From contig NZ_BCQA01000001.1 of NCBI RefSeq assembly GCF_001748145.1, forward strand, positions 3,560,501-3,624,500: 64,000 bases of DNA. Direction: 5' to 3'. Position 1 is the stretch's first letter. Each line of letters begins with the position of its first letter. The DNA is from Bosea sp. BIWAKO-01. GTDB lineage: Bacteria; Pseudomonadota; Alphaproteobacteria; Rhizobiales; Beijerinckiaceae. The notes beneath the pieces are model-generated. The model was not told the origin of the DNA. It searched no databases and saw only the letters and a list, made by a program, of their open reading frames with translations. Of the stretch, positions 50,239 to 61,614 are shown piece after piece. A program made the translations under genes and the position numbers.

Positions 50239-53055
50239 CTATTGCCCCAGACGCTCGAGCAGGGCCGGCACATGGACCTGGTCGGCCTTGTAGTTGCCGG
50301 TGAGCGCGTACATCACGAGATTGACACCGGCGCGGAGCGCCATTTCGCGCTGGCGGGGATCGGAGCCGGACATCGGTACCAGCCCTTCGCCGCGGCGATT
50401 CACGGCCCAGGCCGAGGCAAGATCGTTCGAGGTGATGACGATCGGCGAGACGCTGTCGCCGGCCCGCGCCGGCCGACGCCCGTCTTCGCCGGCGGGCGGC
50501 AGGATCTCGACCCAGGTCGTGCCGGTGTCATAGCGACCGACGAAACCGTCGAGGATGTAGAAGGTCTTGGTCAGCACGTGGTCGCGCGGAATCGGTTCGA
50601 GCTCGGGAATGTCGAGCGTCTGCAGCATCCGCTTGAGCTGATCGCCCTCGGGCGTGCTGCCCCCATCCGGGCGGGCGCTCATGGCATCGCGCGTATCGAA
50701 GATCACGAGGCCGCCGCCCTTCATATAGGCTTCGAGCTTGCGCAGGGTTTCGGGCGCCGGAATCGGGCGCCCGGCGACCACCGGCCAGTAGAGGATCGGG
50801 AAGAAGGCGAGCTCGTCGCGGGCTGGGTCGAGGCCGACAGCTTCGCCGGGTTCGAGTGCCGTGCGTGCGCCGAGCACGATATTGAGGCCTGCAAGCCCCG
50901 CCTTCGACATGTCGTCGACCGCCTTGTCACCGGTCAGGACATAGGCGAGGCGGGTGACGGCACCTGCGGCGAAAAGTTCACGCGGGATCAGCGGGCGGGT
51001 GTCCTCCGGTGCCGCCGGGACAGGTTGGGCCAGGGCCGGAGTGGCCGAAAGAGCGGCGGCCAGCGCCAGCCCAAGCAGGAGCGCGGCGGCGGCAGCCTTG
51101 CCAGCACGCGTCATGCGGAGTCGACCGCCGAGCCAGAGCGTCGCCAGCGTGTCGAGGATCAGCAGCAGCAGCGCGATGACCAGGAGCTGCGGCCGGATGT
51201 CCTGCGCGACCGGCTTGTCAATCGGCAGGATCGGCGCGCCGAGCGAGCTCAGATCGAGTGCGTGCAGCGTGTCGGCGGGAGCCAGAGCATTGACCGCCAG
51301 CGAGCCGTCGGCCGGCCCGTAGATGCCCGGGGGGTGGGCCAGGGTGGCACGTCCGGTGAAGGTCCGCGGGACCGGTTGAGCGGTCGCCGGTGGTGCACGG
51401 AAGGAGCCCTTGCCGTCCAGCACGCGGGTCGGCGAGAGCGTCTCGACCTTGGCATCCTCGGCCTGGGCCTCGGCCGGGCCTGTTCCGGCCAGCGCCACCA
51501 CCTTGCGCAGCATCTCGACGAAGAGGCCCGACAGCGGCAGGTTCGACCAGGTGGTGTCGGCGGTGACATGCATCATGGCGATCACGCCATCGCCGCGGCG
51601 TTCGCCAGTGACCACAGGCGTGCCGTCTTCGAGCGCAGCCCAGGTCTTGCGTGCAAGATCCGCATCGGGCTCGGCCAGGATCTGGCGATTGACGCGGACG
51701 TCGTCGCTGATCTGCGTGCCGAAGAACGGACTTTCCCGGGTGAAGGGGGCGAGCTTGCGCGGGGTATCCCATGAGAGGCCTCCGCCAAGAGTGCGCCCGC
51801 CGCGGCGCAGCCGCACGGGTGTCAGCTCGTCGGAGGCGGTGGCGAGGCGCACGCCGGCAAAGCGCAAGAGAACGCCGCCTCGCTCGACGAAATTGCTGAT
51901 CTTCGTCGCCGTCTCCGGGTCGAGTGCGCCGATATCCGCGAGAACGAGGACCGAGAGATTTTGCGCGAGCAACTCGCCGACGGGGTCGTTGGAGCCGGGG
52001 CGCGGCTCGCGGATCTCTGCGAAGGGCGAGAGGGCCCGCGAGACGTAGTAGGTTGGAGACAGCAAGGGCTGCGCCGTATCGGTGGTCGTGCCGGAGACGA
52101 TACCGACGCGGCGGCGTTTGGCGCGGTCGTCGAGCAGCGCCACCGCACCCGCGCTTGGTTCGCTCACGACCTCGAGTCGCGAAACGGCGTTGCGCACCTC
52201 GATCGGGAGGGTGAGCCGGGCCACCGTCTGCGTTTCCGTTGGGCCAAAAGCGAATGGAGCATCCCCCAGTGGCAGGCCCTTCAGATCGAGTGCGCGAACA
52301 TGGCCGCTCGCAGGGGCGCTGGTGGCTGGCCGCAGCACCTTGACCGTCAGCGCGCCGGAGAGGTTCTCTGCGGCCGTCAGCGCGAGCTGGTCGGCGGGGA
52401 TGGCGTGGATGGAAAGCCGGCGTGCATCGGCTTCCTGCTTCAGACGCGCCAGGAAGGCGCCTTCGTCGGTCAGGCCGAGTCCGTCGGAGACCCAGACGAT
52501 TTCGGCGTCAGGCGTGGCACGGAGAAAGGCCTCGATCCGGGGCAATTGGGTGGTGCGGTCGGGCGCGTGCGGCTGCAATGCCAATGCACGCAGCTTGTCG
52601 AGCGCCGCGCGCGGCTCCGACAGCGTGACCTCGCCCGGCGTTTCCGCGAGCCCGACGATCGCCACCGCACGTCCCTCGCGGGCTGCGGCATTGACCCGCG
52701 ACTCCGCTAGCGCCACGCGCTCGGGCCAGTCGGTCGCCGCGCCGAAGCCGTTGTCGACCAGGAGCAGCACGGGCCCGCGCGTGGGCGCCGTCGCGACCGG
52801 TGGGTTCCAGACCGGGCCGGCAACGGCGATGATGGCGAGTGCCGCAATGGCCATCCGCAATGCCAACAACCACCAGGGTGTATGCGCCGGCATTTCACGC
52901 TTGGCGATCAGGTCGGCCATAATCTTGAGCGGTGGGAAATCGATGCGGCGCGGGCGTGGCGGCGTCACCCGCAGGATCAGCCAAAGCGCTGGCAGCAGCG
53001 CAAGCGCGGTCAGCGCGAGCGGGGCGGAGAAGGCGATGGGCAGCTGCGTCAGCAT
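50239..53055 (-). CDS. DUF4159 protein with BatA-like N-terminus
   Basis: The 938-residue protein has BatA-type N-terminal membrane segments (F-S-A-P-L-A-L-T-A-L-A-L-L-P-A-L-W) and P-P-R-P-R-R-I-D-F-P-P-L. The vWA-like region is degenerate: V-D-N-G-F-G replaces the D-x-S-x-S metal site. A second membrane pair (about 605-660) precedes the C-terminal DUF4159 domain (about 700-930) with P-E-T-L-R-K-L-E-A-Y-M-K-G-G-G-L-V-I-F-D-T-R. The DUF4159 function is unknown. The product and the vWA partner with an intact MIDAS are encoded in tandem, suggesting one complex with the DUF58 and MoxR proteins. Confidence 0.87.
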   Translation of the reverse strand: MLTQLPIAFSAPLALTALALLPALWLILRVTPPRPRRIDFPPLKIMADLIAKREMPAHTPWWLLALRMAIAALAIIAVAGPVWNPPVATAPTRGPVLLLVDNGFGAATDWPERVALAESRVNAAAREGRAVAIVGLAETPGEVTLSEPRAALDKLRALALQPHAPDRTTQLPRIEAFLRATPDAEIVWVSDGLGLTDEGAFLARLKQEADARRLSIHAIPADQLALTAAENLSGALTVKVLRPATSAPASGHVRALDLKGLPLGDAPFAFGPTETQTVARLTLPIEVRNAVSRLEVVSEPSAGAVALLDDRAKRRRVGIVSGTTTDTAQPLLSPTYYVSRALSPFAEIREPRPGSNDPVGELLAQNLSVLVLADIGALDPETATKISNFVERGGVLLRFAGVRLATASDELTPVRLRRGGRTLGGGLSWDTPRKLAPFTRESPFFGTQISDDVRVNRQILAEPDADLARKTWAALEDGTPVVTGERRGDGVIAMMHVTADTTWSNLPLSGLFVEMLRKVVALAGTGPAEAQAEDAKVETLSPTRVLDGKGSFRAPPATAQPVPRTFTGRATLAHPPGIYGPADGSLAVNALAPADTLHALDLSSLGAPILPIDKPVAQDIRPQLLVIALLLLILDTLATLWLGGRLRMTRAGKAAAAALLLGLALAAALSATPALAQPVPAAPEDTRPLIPRELFAAGAVTRLAYVLTGDKAVDDMSKAGLAGLNIVLGARTALEPGEAVGLDPARDELAFFPILYWPVVAGRPIPAPETLRKLEAYMKGGGLVIFDTRDAMSARPDGGSTPEGDQLKRMLQTLDIPELEPIPRDHVLTKTFYILDGFVGRYDTGTTWVEILPPAGEDGRRPARAGDSVSPIVITSNDLASAWAVNRRGEGLVPMSGSDPRQREMALRAGVNLVMYALTGNYKADQVHVPALLERLGQ

Positions 53056-53068
53056 CGTTGGCGCCCTC

Positions 53069-53989
53069 CTAGCGGCCCTGGCCGCCGCGCGAGGCGGCGA
53101 TCAGGCTCGCAATCCGGAGTACGCCTTCGCTGGCGGGCCGGTCGGTCCGATGCAGGGTCAGCGTCCAGCCCGCCTTGCGGCAGGCCTCCCGAATGATATC
53201 GCGATGGGCTTCGAGGCGCCGGCGATATTCCTCTCCCCAGGCCCCGGCATCGCCGACGCGCAGAGTGAGGCCGTCTTCGAGGTCGAAGAGCTCGGCCTGG
53301 CCGCTGAAGGGGAACGTTTCTTCGATCGGATCGGCGATCAGCAGGATATGGCCGCGCGCGCCGCTGCTCGCCATGGTCGCAATGCGTTTGGCCAGGGACT
53401 GGGCCGGCGAAAGTCCGTCGGTGATGATGATGGCGTCGGCCAGGCGTGGAAGTGGCGCGTCCGGCGGCAGATCGGCGGTCTCGCCCTTGCGGTCGATCAC
53501 GAGCGCTTGTGCCAAGGTCTCGACGATACGTCGCGAGGCGAGCGCCCGCGTCAGGCCGAGATGCCCGACCCGCTCGCCGCCTTCGACCAGGGTCTCGGCC
53601 AGGGCGAAGCCGGCAACAAGTGCACGGTCGACCTTGGAGGCCATGGCGAGCGACGAGGAAAAGCCCATCGAGGCCGAGCGGTCGATCCAGAGCCAGATCG
53701 CATGCGAGGCCTCCCATTCGCGCTCGCGGACGAAGAGATGGCCGTCCCGCGCCGAGCGGCGCCAGTCGATGCGTGACGCGGCCTCACCGGTCACAAGAGG
53801 GCGGTACTGCCAGAATGTCTCGCCGGGGCCGGCGCGCCTGCGGCCGTGGATGCCATGTACGCTCGCCGAGACGCGCCGGGCCTCGAGGATCAGGCGCGGC
53901 AGGCGTGCCGCGAGATCGAGAGAATCCTTCAGGACCGGCGGGGCCGGCTGGCGTTCGGATGGGCCGAGGACGCGCGTGCGCAGCATCAC
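53069..53989 (-). CDS. DUF58 domain protein
   Basis: The 306-residue protein starts at GTG 53989 (an ATG follows directly; AGGGA lies 5 nt upstream of the GTG). It carries the DUF58 signature with R-R-A-G-P-G-E-T-F-W-Q-Y-R-P-L-V-T-G-E and R-I-D-W-R-R-S-A-R, followed by a vWA-like part with D-R-S-A-S-M (DxSxS). DUF58 proteins are regular partners of MoxR ATPases. It is preceded by moxR with an 8-bp gap. Confidence 0.92.
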   Translation of the reverse strand: MMLRTRVLGPSERQPAPPVLKDSLDLAARLPRLILEARRVSASVHGIHGRRRAGPGETFWQYRPLVTGEAASRIDWRRSARDGHLFVREREWEASHAIWLWIDRSASMGFSSSLAMASKVDRALVAGFALAETLVEGGERVGHLGLTRALASRRIVETLAQALVIDRKGETADLPPDAPLPRLADAIIITDGLSPAQSLAKRIATMASSGARGHILLIADPIEETFPFSGQAELFDLEDGLTLRVGDAGAWGEEYRRRLEAHRDIIREACRKAGWTLTLHRTDRPASEGVLRIASLIAASRGGQGR

Positions 53990-53997
53990 TGAAGTCC

Positions 53998-55032
53998 CTA
54001 TCCCAATCGTTCCACGAGCCTCGCGATGACGCTCTCGACCGTCTCGCCATCGGCGCGTGCAGCGAAGGTGAGCGCAATACGGTGCTTGAGTACGGGGGTA
54101 GCAAGCGCAACGACGTCATCCACGGACGGTGCGAGCCGGCCTTCGACGAGCGCGCGGGCGCGGGCGGCAAGCGTCAGGGCCTGGCTGGCGCGCGGGCCGG
54201 GGCCCCAGGCCAGCTTGCTGGTCAACGCCGGATCGCCATCGCCGGGGCGAGCCGAGCGCACCAGATCGAGAATCGCGTCGACGACGTTCTCGCCGACCGG
54301 CAGGCGACGTACGAGGCGCTGTGTCGACATCAGCGTCTCTGCCGTCATCGCCTGGACCGGCTTGTGCTCGGTGGCTCCGGTGGTCTCGAGCAAGATGCGC
54401 CGCTCCGCCTCGCGGTCGGGGTAGCCGACGTCGATCTCGAGCAGGAAGCGGTCGAGCTGGGCTTCCGGCAGCGGATAGGTGCCTTCCTGCTCGATCGGGT
54501 TCTGGGTTGCCAGCACGTGGAAGGGCGCAGGCAGGTCGTAGCGTTCACCGGCGACGGTGACGTGATGTTCCTGCATCGCCTGCAGCAGCGCCGACTGCGT
54601 CCGCGGGCTGGCGCGGTTGATCTCGTCTGCCATCAGCAGCTGGGCAAAGACCGGCCCCTTGATGAAGCGGAAATGGCGCTTGCCGTCGGCGCTCTCGTCG
54701 AGCACCTCGGAGCCGAGAATGTCGGAGGGCATCAGGTCCGGCGTGAATTGCACGCGTCTTGCGCTCAGGCCCAGGACCGTTCCCATCGCCTCGACCAGCT
54801 TGGTCTTGGCAAGGCCGGGCACGCCGACGAGCAGACCGTGGCCACCGGCGAGCAAGGTGATCAGCGAGAGGTCGACCACCTCCTGCTGCCCGAAGATGAC
54901 CTGGCCGATCTCGCGGCGGGCGGCGCCGATGGCACCGAGCGCAGCTTCGGCCGCTTCGACGATCCCGGTATCGAGATTGACGGGTTGACCGGCCTCGCTC
55001 TTGCCATCCGTCGCACGGACTTGCGCCACCAT
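53998..55032 (-). CDS. MoxR-family AAA+ ATPase
   Basis: The ATG at 55032 has AAGGAG 7 nt upstream. The 344-residue protein has the MoxR Walker A G-V-P-G-L-A-K-T (about 75-82), Walker B L-L-M-A-D-E-I-N-R-A-S, sensor A-T-Q-N-P-I-E-Q-E-G-T-Y, and arginine-finger region. MoxR ATPases act as chaperones that help activate or assemble vWA-containing proteins. It is the first gene of the operon that includes DUF58, DUF4159 and vWA genes. A 206-bp gap to the divergent DUF1285 gene should contain both promoters. Confidence 0.95.
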   Translation of the reverse strand: MVAQVRATDGKSEAGQPVNLDTGIVEAAEAALGAIGAARREIGQVIFGQQEVVDLSLITLLAGGHGLLVGVPGLAKTKLVEAMGTVLGLSARRVQFTPDLMPSDILGSEVLDESADGKRHFRFIKGPVFAQLLMADEINRASPRTQSALLQAMQEHHVTVAGERYDLPAPFHVLATQNPIEQEGTYPLPEAQLDRFLLEIDVGYPDREAERRILLETTGATEHKPVQAMTAETLMSTQRLVRRLPVGENVVDAILDLVRSARPGDGDPALTSKLAWGPGPRASQALTLAARARALVEGRLAPSVDDVVALATPVLKHRIALTFAARADGETVESVIARLVERLG

Positions 55033-55238
55033 GTCGATCTCCTTCACCCTCGTCGTCGCGCCTTGCGCTGCTTCACGCCCCGCAAGCTTCCCGAACCGAT
55101 GACTGTGGACGGGCTATCCAACCGGCTCAAGGGGCTACAGGCTCTGGTGCACAGAACTCGGCTTCACGATTATGTAGAGTTCAAGGCGAAACGGGTCATG
55201 CAACCAATATGCCGCGGGCGACGATTTCAGGTAGTTCG

Positions 55239-55820
55239 ATGAACCATTCGACGCAGGCGATGGAGCGATTGCTGGTCGCGCTGAAGGACAGCCGCACGCG
55301 AGCCTTGCCGCCGGTCGAACGCTGGAATCCACCCTATTGCGGCGATATCGACATGCGGATTGCAGGGGATGGCACGTGGTTTTATCTCGGAACCCCCATA
55401 GGCAGACCGGCGCTGGTCAAGCTCTTCTCCTCCGTCCTGCGTCGCGACGGCAGCGATTATTTCCTGGTGACACCGGTCGAAAAAGTCGGAATCCAGGTCG
55501 ACGACGCGCCGTTCCAGGCGGTCGAGATGACGGTCGAGGGGACAGGCGACGAGCGCGCCATCGCGTTCCGGACACTGGTTGACGATATCGTGAGCGTGAG
55601 CCCGGAGCATGCGATCCGCTTCGTCCGGGATACGAATGACGGGCTCAAGCCCTATGTCCATATTCGCCGGGATCTCTGGGCGAGGGTGACGCGAGCCCTG
55701 ACCTATGACCTTCTGGCCCTTGGCGAGATCAGGCCGGTCGATGGCGTCAGCATGTTCGGGCTGGCCGTTGCCGGTACATTCTATCCGGCCGTGCCGGCCA
55801 GCGAGATCGAAGGACTCTGA
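55239..55820 (+). CDS. DUF1285 protein
   Basis: The 193-residue protein matches DUF1285: W-N-P-P-Y-C-G-D-I-D-M-R-I-A-G-D-G-T-W-F-Y-L-G-T-P-I-G-R and then V-T-P-V-E-K-V-G-I-Q-V-D-D-A-P-F. It is predicted soluble, and no catalytic motif is known to me. It is first of a four-gene row (DUF1285, NUDIX, DUF6111, CCA enzyme) that recurs in Hyphomicrobiales. Its stop overlaps the NUDIX start by one base. Confidence 0.9.
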   Translation: MNHSTQAMERLLVALKDSRTRALPPVERWNPPYCGDIDMRIAGDGTWFYLGTPIGRPALVKLFSSVLRRDGSDYFLVTPVEKVGIQVDDAPFQAVEMTVEGTGDERAIAFRTLVDDIVSVSPEHAIRFVRDTNDGLKPYVHIRRDLWARVTRALTYDLLALGEIRPVDGVSMFGLAVAGTFYPAVPASEIEGL

Positions 55821-56464
55821 TGCAGGCTCTGAAGCTGACGGCGGCAGAGATCGTCGCCCTTGCCGGGGCGCGGCTGCGCCACGAACCGCCGGACCTCGGC
55901 GACCTGATCAGCAGGCCGCGCGGCGACCATGATCTCCAGCCGGAAGCGATCGAGCCACCGGACGAGGCGGCCGCGATCCAGGCCGCGGTGCTGATCCCGA
56001 TCGTGCTGCGCGAGGACGGGCCGACCGTATTGCTCACACAGCGCGCAGCGGCGTTACGCAGCCATTCCGCCCAGGTCGCCTTTCCCGGCGGACGCGTCGA
56101 TGCCGTCGACGGCTCGCCGGTGGTCACGGCGCTGCGCGAGACGGAGGAGGAGATCGGTCTCGCCCGCGAACATGTGCGCGTCGTCGGCTTTCTCGACGCC
56201 TATCTCACCGGCACCGGCTACAGGGTCGTGCCTGTCGTGGGGCTGGTCGAGCCGCCCTTTGCGCTGACCATCAATCCGCACGAGGTCGACGAGGCCTTTG
56301 AGACGCCGCTCGCCTTCCTGATGGATCCCGCCAATCATCGCCGCGAAGGCCGGGAATGGAAGGGGCGCTATCGTACCTACTATGCGATGCCCTTCGGAGA
56401 TCACTATATCTGGGGTGCAACCGCCGGCATGATCCGTAACCTTTACGAGCGACTCTCCGGCTAG
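55820..56464 (+). CDS. CoA pyrophosphatase-like NUDIX hydrolase
   Basis: The 214-residue protein has V-L-L-T-Q-R-A-A-A-L-R-S-H-S-A-Q-V-A-F-P followed by G-G-R-V-D and the Nudix box R-E-T-E-E-E-I-G-L. The R-x-H-x-G/A-Q-V-A/S-F-P-G-G segment before the box is characteristic of NudL/CoAse-type enzymes, which cleave coenzyme A or its derivatives. It is translationally coupled to DUF1285 and followed by DUF6111. Confidence 0.9.
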   Translation: MQALKLTAAEIVALAGARLRHEPPDLGDLISRPRGDHDLQPEAIEPPDEAAAIQAAVLIPIVLREDGPTVLLTQRAAALRSHSAQVAFPGGRVDAVDGSPVVTALRETEEEIGLAREHVRVVGFLDAYLTGTGYRVVPVVGLVEPPFALTINPHEVDEAFETPLAFLMDPANHRREGREWKGRYRTYYAMPFGDHYIWGATAGMIRNLYERLSG

Positions 56465-56484
56465 TCTGATTGGATGGCGCGCCC

Positions 56485-56742
56485 ATGCTGCGTTCGGTGA
56501 CCGAAGAGATTCTGCTCTTCGTCCTGCCCTTTTGTATCTTCGCAAGCTATCTGATCGTCAGGCGGCGCAACCCCTTCGACGTCGAGCACTGGGACGGGCA
56601 CGTGTTCTGGCTGTCGGTCGTGGGGCTCGTGATCTCGATCGGCTTCGTCGCCTATACCGGTTGGATCGCTCCGCGCAGTCAGGGCGCTTACGTGCCGCCC
56701 CATATGGAGAACGGGCAACTCGTCCCTGGCCAGTTCAGATGA
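56485..56742 (+). CDS. DUF6111 small membrane protein
   Basis: The 85-residue protein has two membrane segments (about 8-25 and 42-64) separated by R-R-R-N-P-F-D-V-E-H-W, and ends in a short Pro-rich cytoplasmic or periplasmic tail. This matches the DUF6111 family often found next to CCA-adding enzyme genes in Hyphomicrobiales. Its stop overlaps the CCA enzyme ATG (ATGA). The function is unknown. Confidence 0.85.
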   Translation: MLRSVTEEILLFVLPFCIFASYLIVRRRNPFDVEHWDGHVFWLSVVGLVISIGFVAYTGWIAPRSQGAYVPPHMENGQLVPGQFR

Positions 56743-57980
56743 GCGAAGCGCAGCGGGCTCGGGTCGAGCGCTTTCTTCAGGGGCCGGCGGTGACGGAGGT
56801 GCTGGCTGCGTTCAATGGCGGCGGCGAGGAAACGCGCGTCATTGGCGGTGCTGTTCGCGATCTGCTGCTCGGAGAGCCGGTCGGCGATGTCGATCTGGCG
56901 ACGACGGCATTACCGGAGGAGGTGATCCGGCGCGCGGCGGCGGCGGGCTTCAAATCGGTTCCCACGGGAATCGAGCATGGCACGGTGACCATCGTCGCCC
57001 ATGGCGTTCCCTTCGAGACCACGACGCTGCGTCGCGATGTCGAGACCGATGGTCGCCGCGCCAAGGTGGTCTTTGGGCGCGATTTCGCAGAGGACGCGAT
57101 CAGGCGGGATTTTACGGTCAACGGGCTTGGGCTCGGGCGCGACGGCACCGTTCACGACTATTGCGACGGACTTGTCGACCTTGCGGCGCGTCGCATCCGC
57201 TTCATCGGCGATGCGAACCTGCGCATCCGCGAGGACTATCTGCGCATCTTGCGCTTCTTCCGGTTTCACGCGCGCTATGGCGAAGGCGCACTGGACGCGA
57301 CGGGACTGGCGGCCTGCACGGCCGGCCGGGCCGGGCTCGACGGGCTTTCGCGTGAGCGGGTGCGCGCCGAGTTGCTGAAGCTGCTCGTTGCGCCACGCGC
57401 GGCCGACGCATTGTCGGCGATGATGGGAGCGGGACTTCTTGTGCCGGTGATCGGCGGCGTGCCCCGGCTTTCGCGCTTCGCGGCGATCGCGGCGGACGGG
57501 CCCGCGGGAGCAGTCTATCCGGCTTTCCGGCTCGCGGCGCTGGCTATTGGCGTGCGCGAGGATGCGCTGCGCCTGCGGGACGGATTGCGGCTATCGAACG
57601 AACAATTCGGCAGGATCGAGCGTATCGCGCTCGCCCTTGAAGGGCTCTCGGGGCGTGTGACGGATTGTTCGATCGCCATGCTGCGCCATCTGGCGCATCG
57701 TGTCGGGGCGGATGCGGTCGCCGGCGGCCTCGTTCTGCTCACGGCCAGCGAGAATTCTCGAGGGCACGCCAAGGTGCAGGCTGCAATTGCCGAACTCGGC
57801 CGAACGCCGCCCTTCCTCCTCAGTGGTCGCGATGTACTGAAGCGCGGTGTTGCCGCCGGGCCTGATGTCGGGCGCGTGCTCGATCAGGCACGGCGCGACT
57901 GGATCGAAGCCGGATGTACCGGCGAGCGGGCGCAGCAGCTTGCCTTTGTCGAAAGCGCAATCGCGCAACGCGAGCGCTGA
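56739..57980 (+). CDS. CCA tRNA nucleotidyltransferase
   Basis: The 413-residue protein has the class II nucleotidyltransferase motifs G-G-A-V-R-D-L-L-L-G-E-P-V-G-D-V-D-L-A-T near the N-terminus, then R-R-D-F-T-V-N-G-L and R-I-R-E-D-Y-L-R-I-L-R-F-F-R-F, the tRNA head and neck binding helices. It adds or repairs the CCA end of tRNA or, in the A-adding/CC-adding split, only part of it; I cannot tell which from sequence. It overlaps DUF6111 and converges on hemF with a 6-bp gap. Confidence 0.92.
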   Translation: MSEAQRARVERFLQGPAVTEVLAAFNGGGEETRVIGGAVRDLLLGEPVGDVDLATTALPEEVIRRAAAAGFKSVPTGIEHGTVTIVAHGVPFETTTLRRDVETDGRRAKVVFGRDFAEDAIRRDFTVNGLGLGRDGTVHDYCDGLVDLAARRIRFIGDANLRIREDYLRILRFFRFHARYGEGALDATGLAACTAGRAGLDGLSRERVRAELLKLLVAPRAADALSAMMGAGLLVPVIGGVPRLSRFAAIAADGPAGAVYPAFRLAALAIGVREDALRLRDGLRLSNEQFGRIERIALALEGLSGRVTDCSIAMLRHLAHRVGADAVAGGLVLLTASENSRGHAKVQAAIAELGRTPPFLLSGRDVLKRGVAAGPDVGRVLDQARRDWIEAGCTGERAQQLAFVESAIAQRER

Positions 57981-57986
57981 GAGCGC

Positions 57987-58916
57987 TCAGGGCCAGCGTA
58001 CGGTCGGCGGCAGCGAGGAGAGGATCGAGGCGACATTGCCGCCGGTCTTGAGGCCGAAGATCGTGCCCCGGTCATGGAGCAGGTTGAACTCGACGTAGCG
58101 ACCGCGCCGGACCTGTTGTTCGTAACGCTCGGCCTCGGTCCAGGGCTTGCCGATATTGGCCCGCATGATCCGCGGGTAGATATCGAGGAACGCACTGCCG
58201 ACGGCCTGGGTGAAGGCGAGATCGGCCTCAGGCTCGCCGGACCAGACATAATCGTAGAAGATGCCGCCGATGCCACGCGGCTCGCCGCGGTGCTTCAGGA
58301 AGAAGTATTCGTCGCACCATTGCTTGAAGCGGGGATAGTCGGCGACAGGGGCAAAGTTTTCGCAGGGCGCGCGCATCGCGGCGTGGAAGGCGATGGCGTC
58401 GGCGTCCTCTTGCGTCCGCCGGTTGTCCAGCACGGGGGTCAGATCGGCTCCGCCACCGAACCACGGTTTCGTCGTCACCACGAAGCGGGTGTTCATATGC
58501 ACTGTCGGTGCATGCGGATTCCAGGGATGGGCGATCAGCGAGATGCCCGTGGCATGGAAGCGCGGATCCTCGGCCGCACCCGGAATCTGCCCCGCGAATT
58601 CGGGCTGAAAGGTGCCGTAGACCGTCGAGACATGGACGCCGACCTTCTCGAAGACGCGGCCCTGCATCATCGACATGACGCCGCCACCGCCTTCGGCGCC
58701 ATCGTGGTTGCGACGCTGCCAGGGCGTCCGCTCGAAGCGGCCGGGAAGGCGCGCTTCGGACGGGAAGGGGCCGCTGGCTTCATCCTCCAGCGCCTCGAAG
58801 GCCGAGCAAATCTGGTCGCGCAGGGCCTCGAACCAGGCTGCCGCGCGCGGCTTCATGGCCTCCGCGAGGGCGAGGGAGGAGGTCGTGGAGGCGGGGTCAG
58901 TCGCTCGGGTGGTCAT
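57987..58916 (-). CDS. hemF: Oxygen-dependent coproporphyrinogen III oxidase
   Basis: The ATG at 58916 follows AAACGG. The 309-residue protein has the HemF motifs [23 protein letters not shown], and [20 protein letters not shown] near the C-terminus. It decarboxylates coproporphyrinogen III in haem synthesis with oxygen. It is a separate unit on the minus strand. Confidence 0.96.
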   Translation of the reverse strand: MTTRATDPASTTSSLALAEAMKPRAAAWFEALRDQICSAFEALEDEASGPFPSEARLPGRFERTPWQRRNHDGAEGGGGVMSMMQGRVFEKVGVHVSTVYGTFQPEFAGQIPGAAEDPRFHATGISLIAHPWNPHAPTVHMNTRFVVTTKPWFGGGADLTPVLDNRRTQEDADAIAFHAAMRAPCENFAPVADYPRFKQWCDEYFFLKHRGEPRGIGGIFYDYVWSGEPEADLAFTQAVGSAFLDIYPRIMRANIGKPWTEAERYEQQVRRGRYVEFNLLHDRGTIFGLKTGGNVASILSSLPPTVRWP

Positions 58917-58979
58917 CGATCCGTTTCCGTTCCGCTCGCCGCGAGGTGTCTTCATCCGCGGTGACGAGGAATTTCGCGC

Positions 58980-59441
58980 CTATCTCGGATAAGCGTCCAG
59001 CTGCCGCAAGGCTTCTCCCATAACCACGGCTGCGGCAATTGCGACATTGAGCGAACGCAAGCCCGGGCGCATCGGCACATGGACGCTGCCGTCGACGGTT
59101 GAGTAGAGCTCGGCGGGAACGCCCGCCGATTCGCGTCCGACGAGCACGATGTCGCCGGGAACGAACGCAAAATCGGTATGAGCGGTGGCCCCATCCGTCT
59201 CCGCCAGGATGAGCCGGTGGCCGCCGGCAAGCCGCCAGGCGTCGAAAGTTCTGAACGAATCATGCCGGGTGATCGCGGCGCGCTCGAGATAGTCCATGCC
59301 GGAACGCCGGAAATGGCGGTCCGAGACATCGAAGGCCGCGGGTTCGATGATGTCGACCGCGATGCCGAGGCAGGCGGCCATGCGAATCATCGTGCCCGAA
59401 TTTTGCGGGATATCCGGCTGGTAGAGGGCGAGGCGCAACAT
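58980..59441 (-). CDS. trmL: tRNA (cytidine/uridine-2'-O-)-methyltransferase TrmL
   Basis: The 153-residue SPOUT enzyme starts M-L-R-L-A-L-Y-Q-P-D-I-P-Q-N-S-G-T-M-I-R, then has G-R-E-S-A-G-V-P and V-P-M-R-P-G-L-R-S-L-N-V-A-I-A-A-A-V, the knot motifs that bind SAM. It methylates the wobble base 34 of tRNA-Leu isoacceptors. The gap to hemF upstream is small on the same strand, but no operon is evident. Confidence 0.95.
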   Translation of the reverse strand: MLRLALYQPDIPQNSGTMIRMAACLGIAVDIIEPAAFDVSDRHFRRSGMDYLERAAITRHDSFRTFDAWRLAGGHRLILAETDGATAHTDFAFVPGDIVLVGRESAGVPAELYSTVDGSVHVPMRPGLRSLNVAIAAAVVMGEALRQLDAYPR

Positions 59442-59559
59442 GCGCTGCTGTCATGCGGTGACGTCATGACATGCGTCAAGCCTCTGGCCGCGACCTGACT
59501 GCTGCCCCATATGTCGCCAAGATTTCGTCGTCATGCCGGTTCATGGAGGGCGGTACGCC

Positions 59560-61425
<1,866 letters not shown>

Positions 61426-61614
61426 GTCCCGCTGAGGGCAGGCCGCGATGCACATTGCCGCCGGCCGGAACAGTAGACTTCGTCCAAAGTGCATGCCAAA
61501 GAGCGCGGCGGCGACGCGCCGCCGCATTGCGGCTGCGAAGGGGCGCACCTATGAGGGGCGTCAGACGATAATTTACAGCCGTTCCAGGCTGGGCGAAGAG
61601 CAGAGGAATCGATC

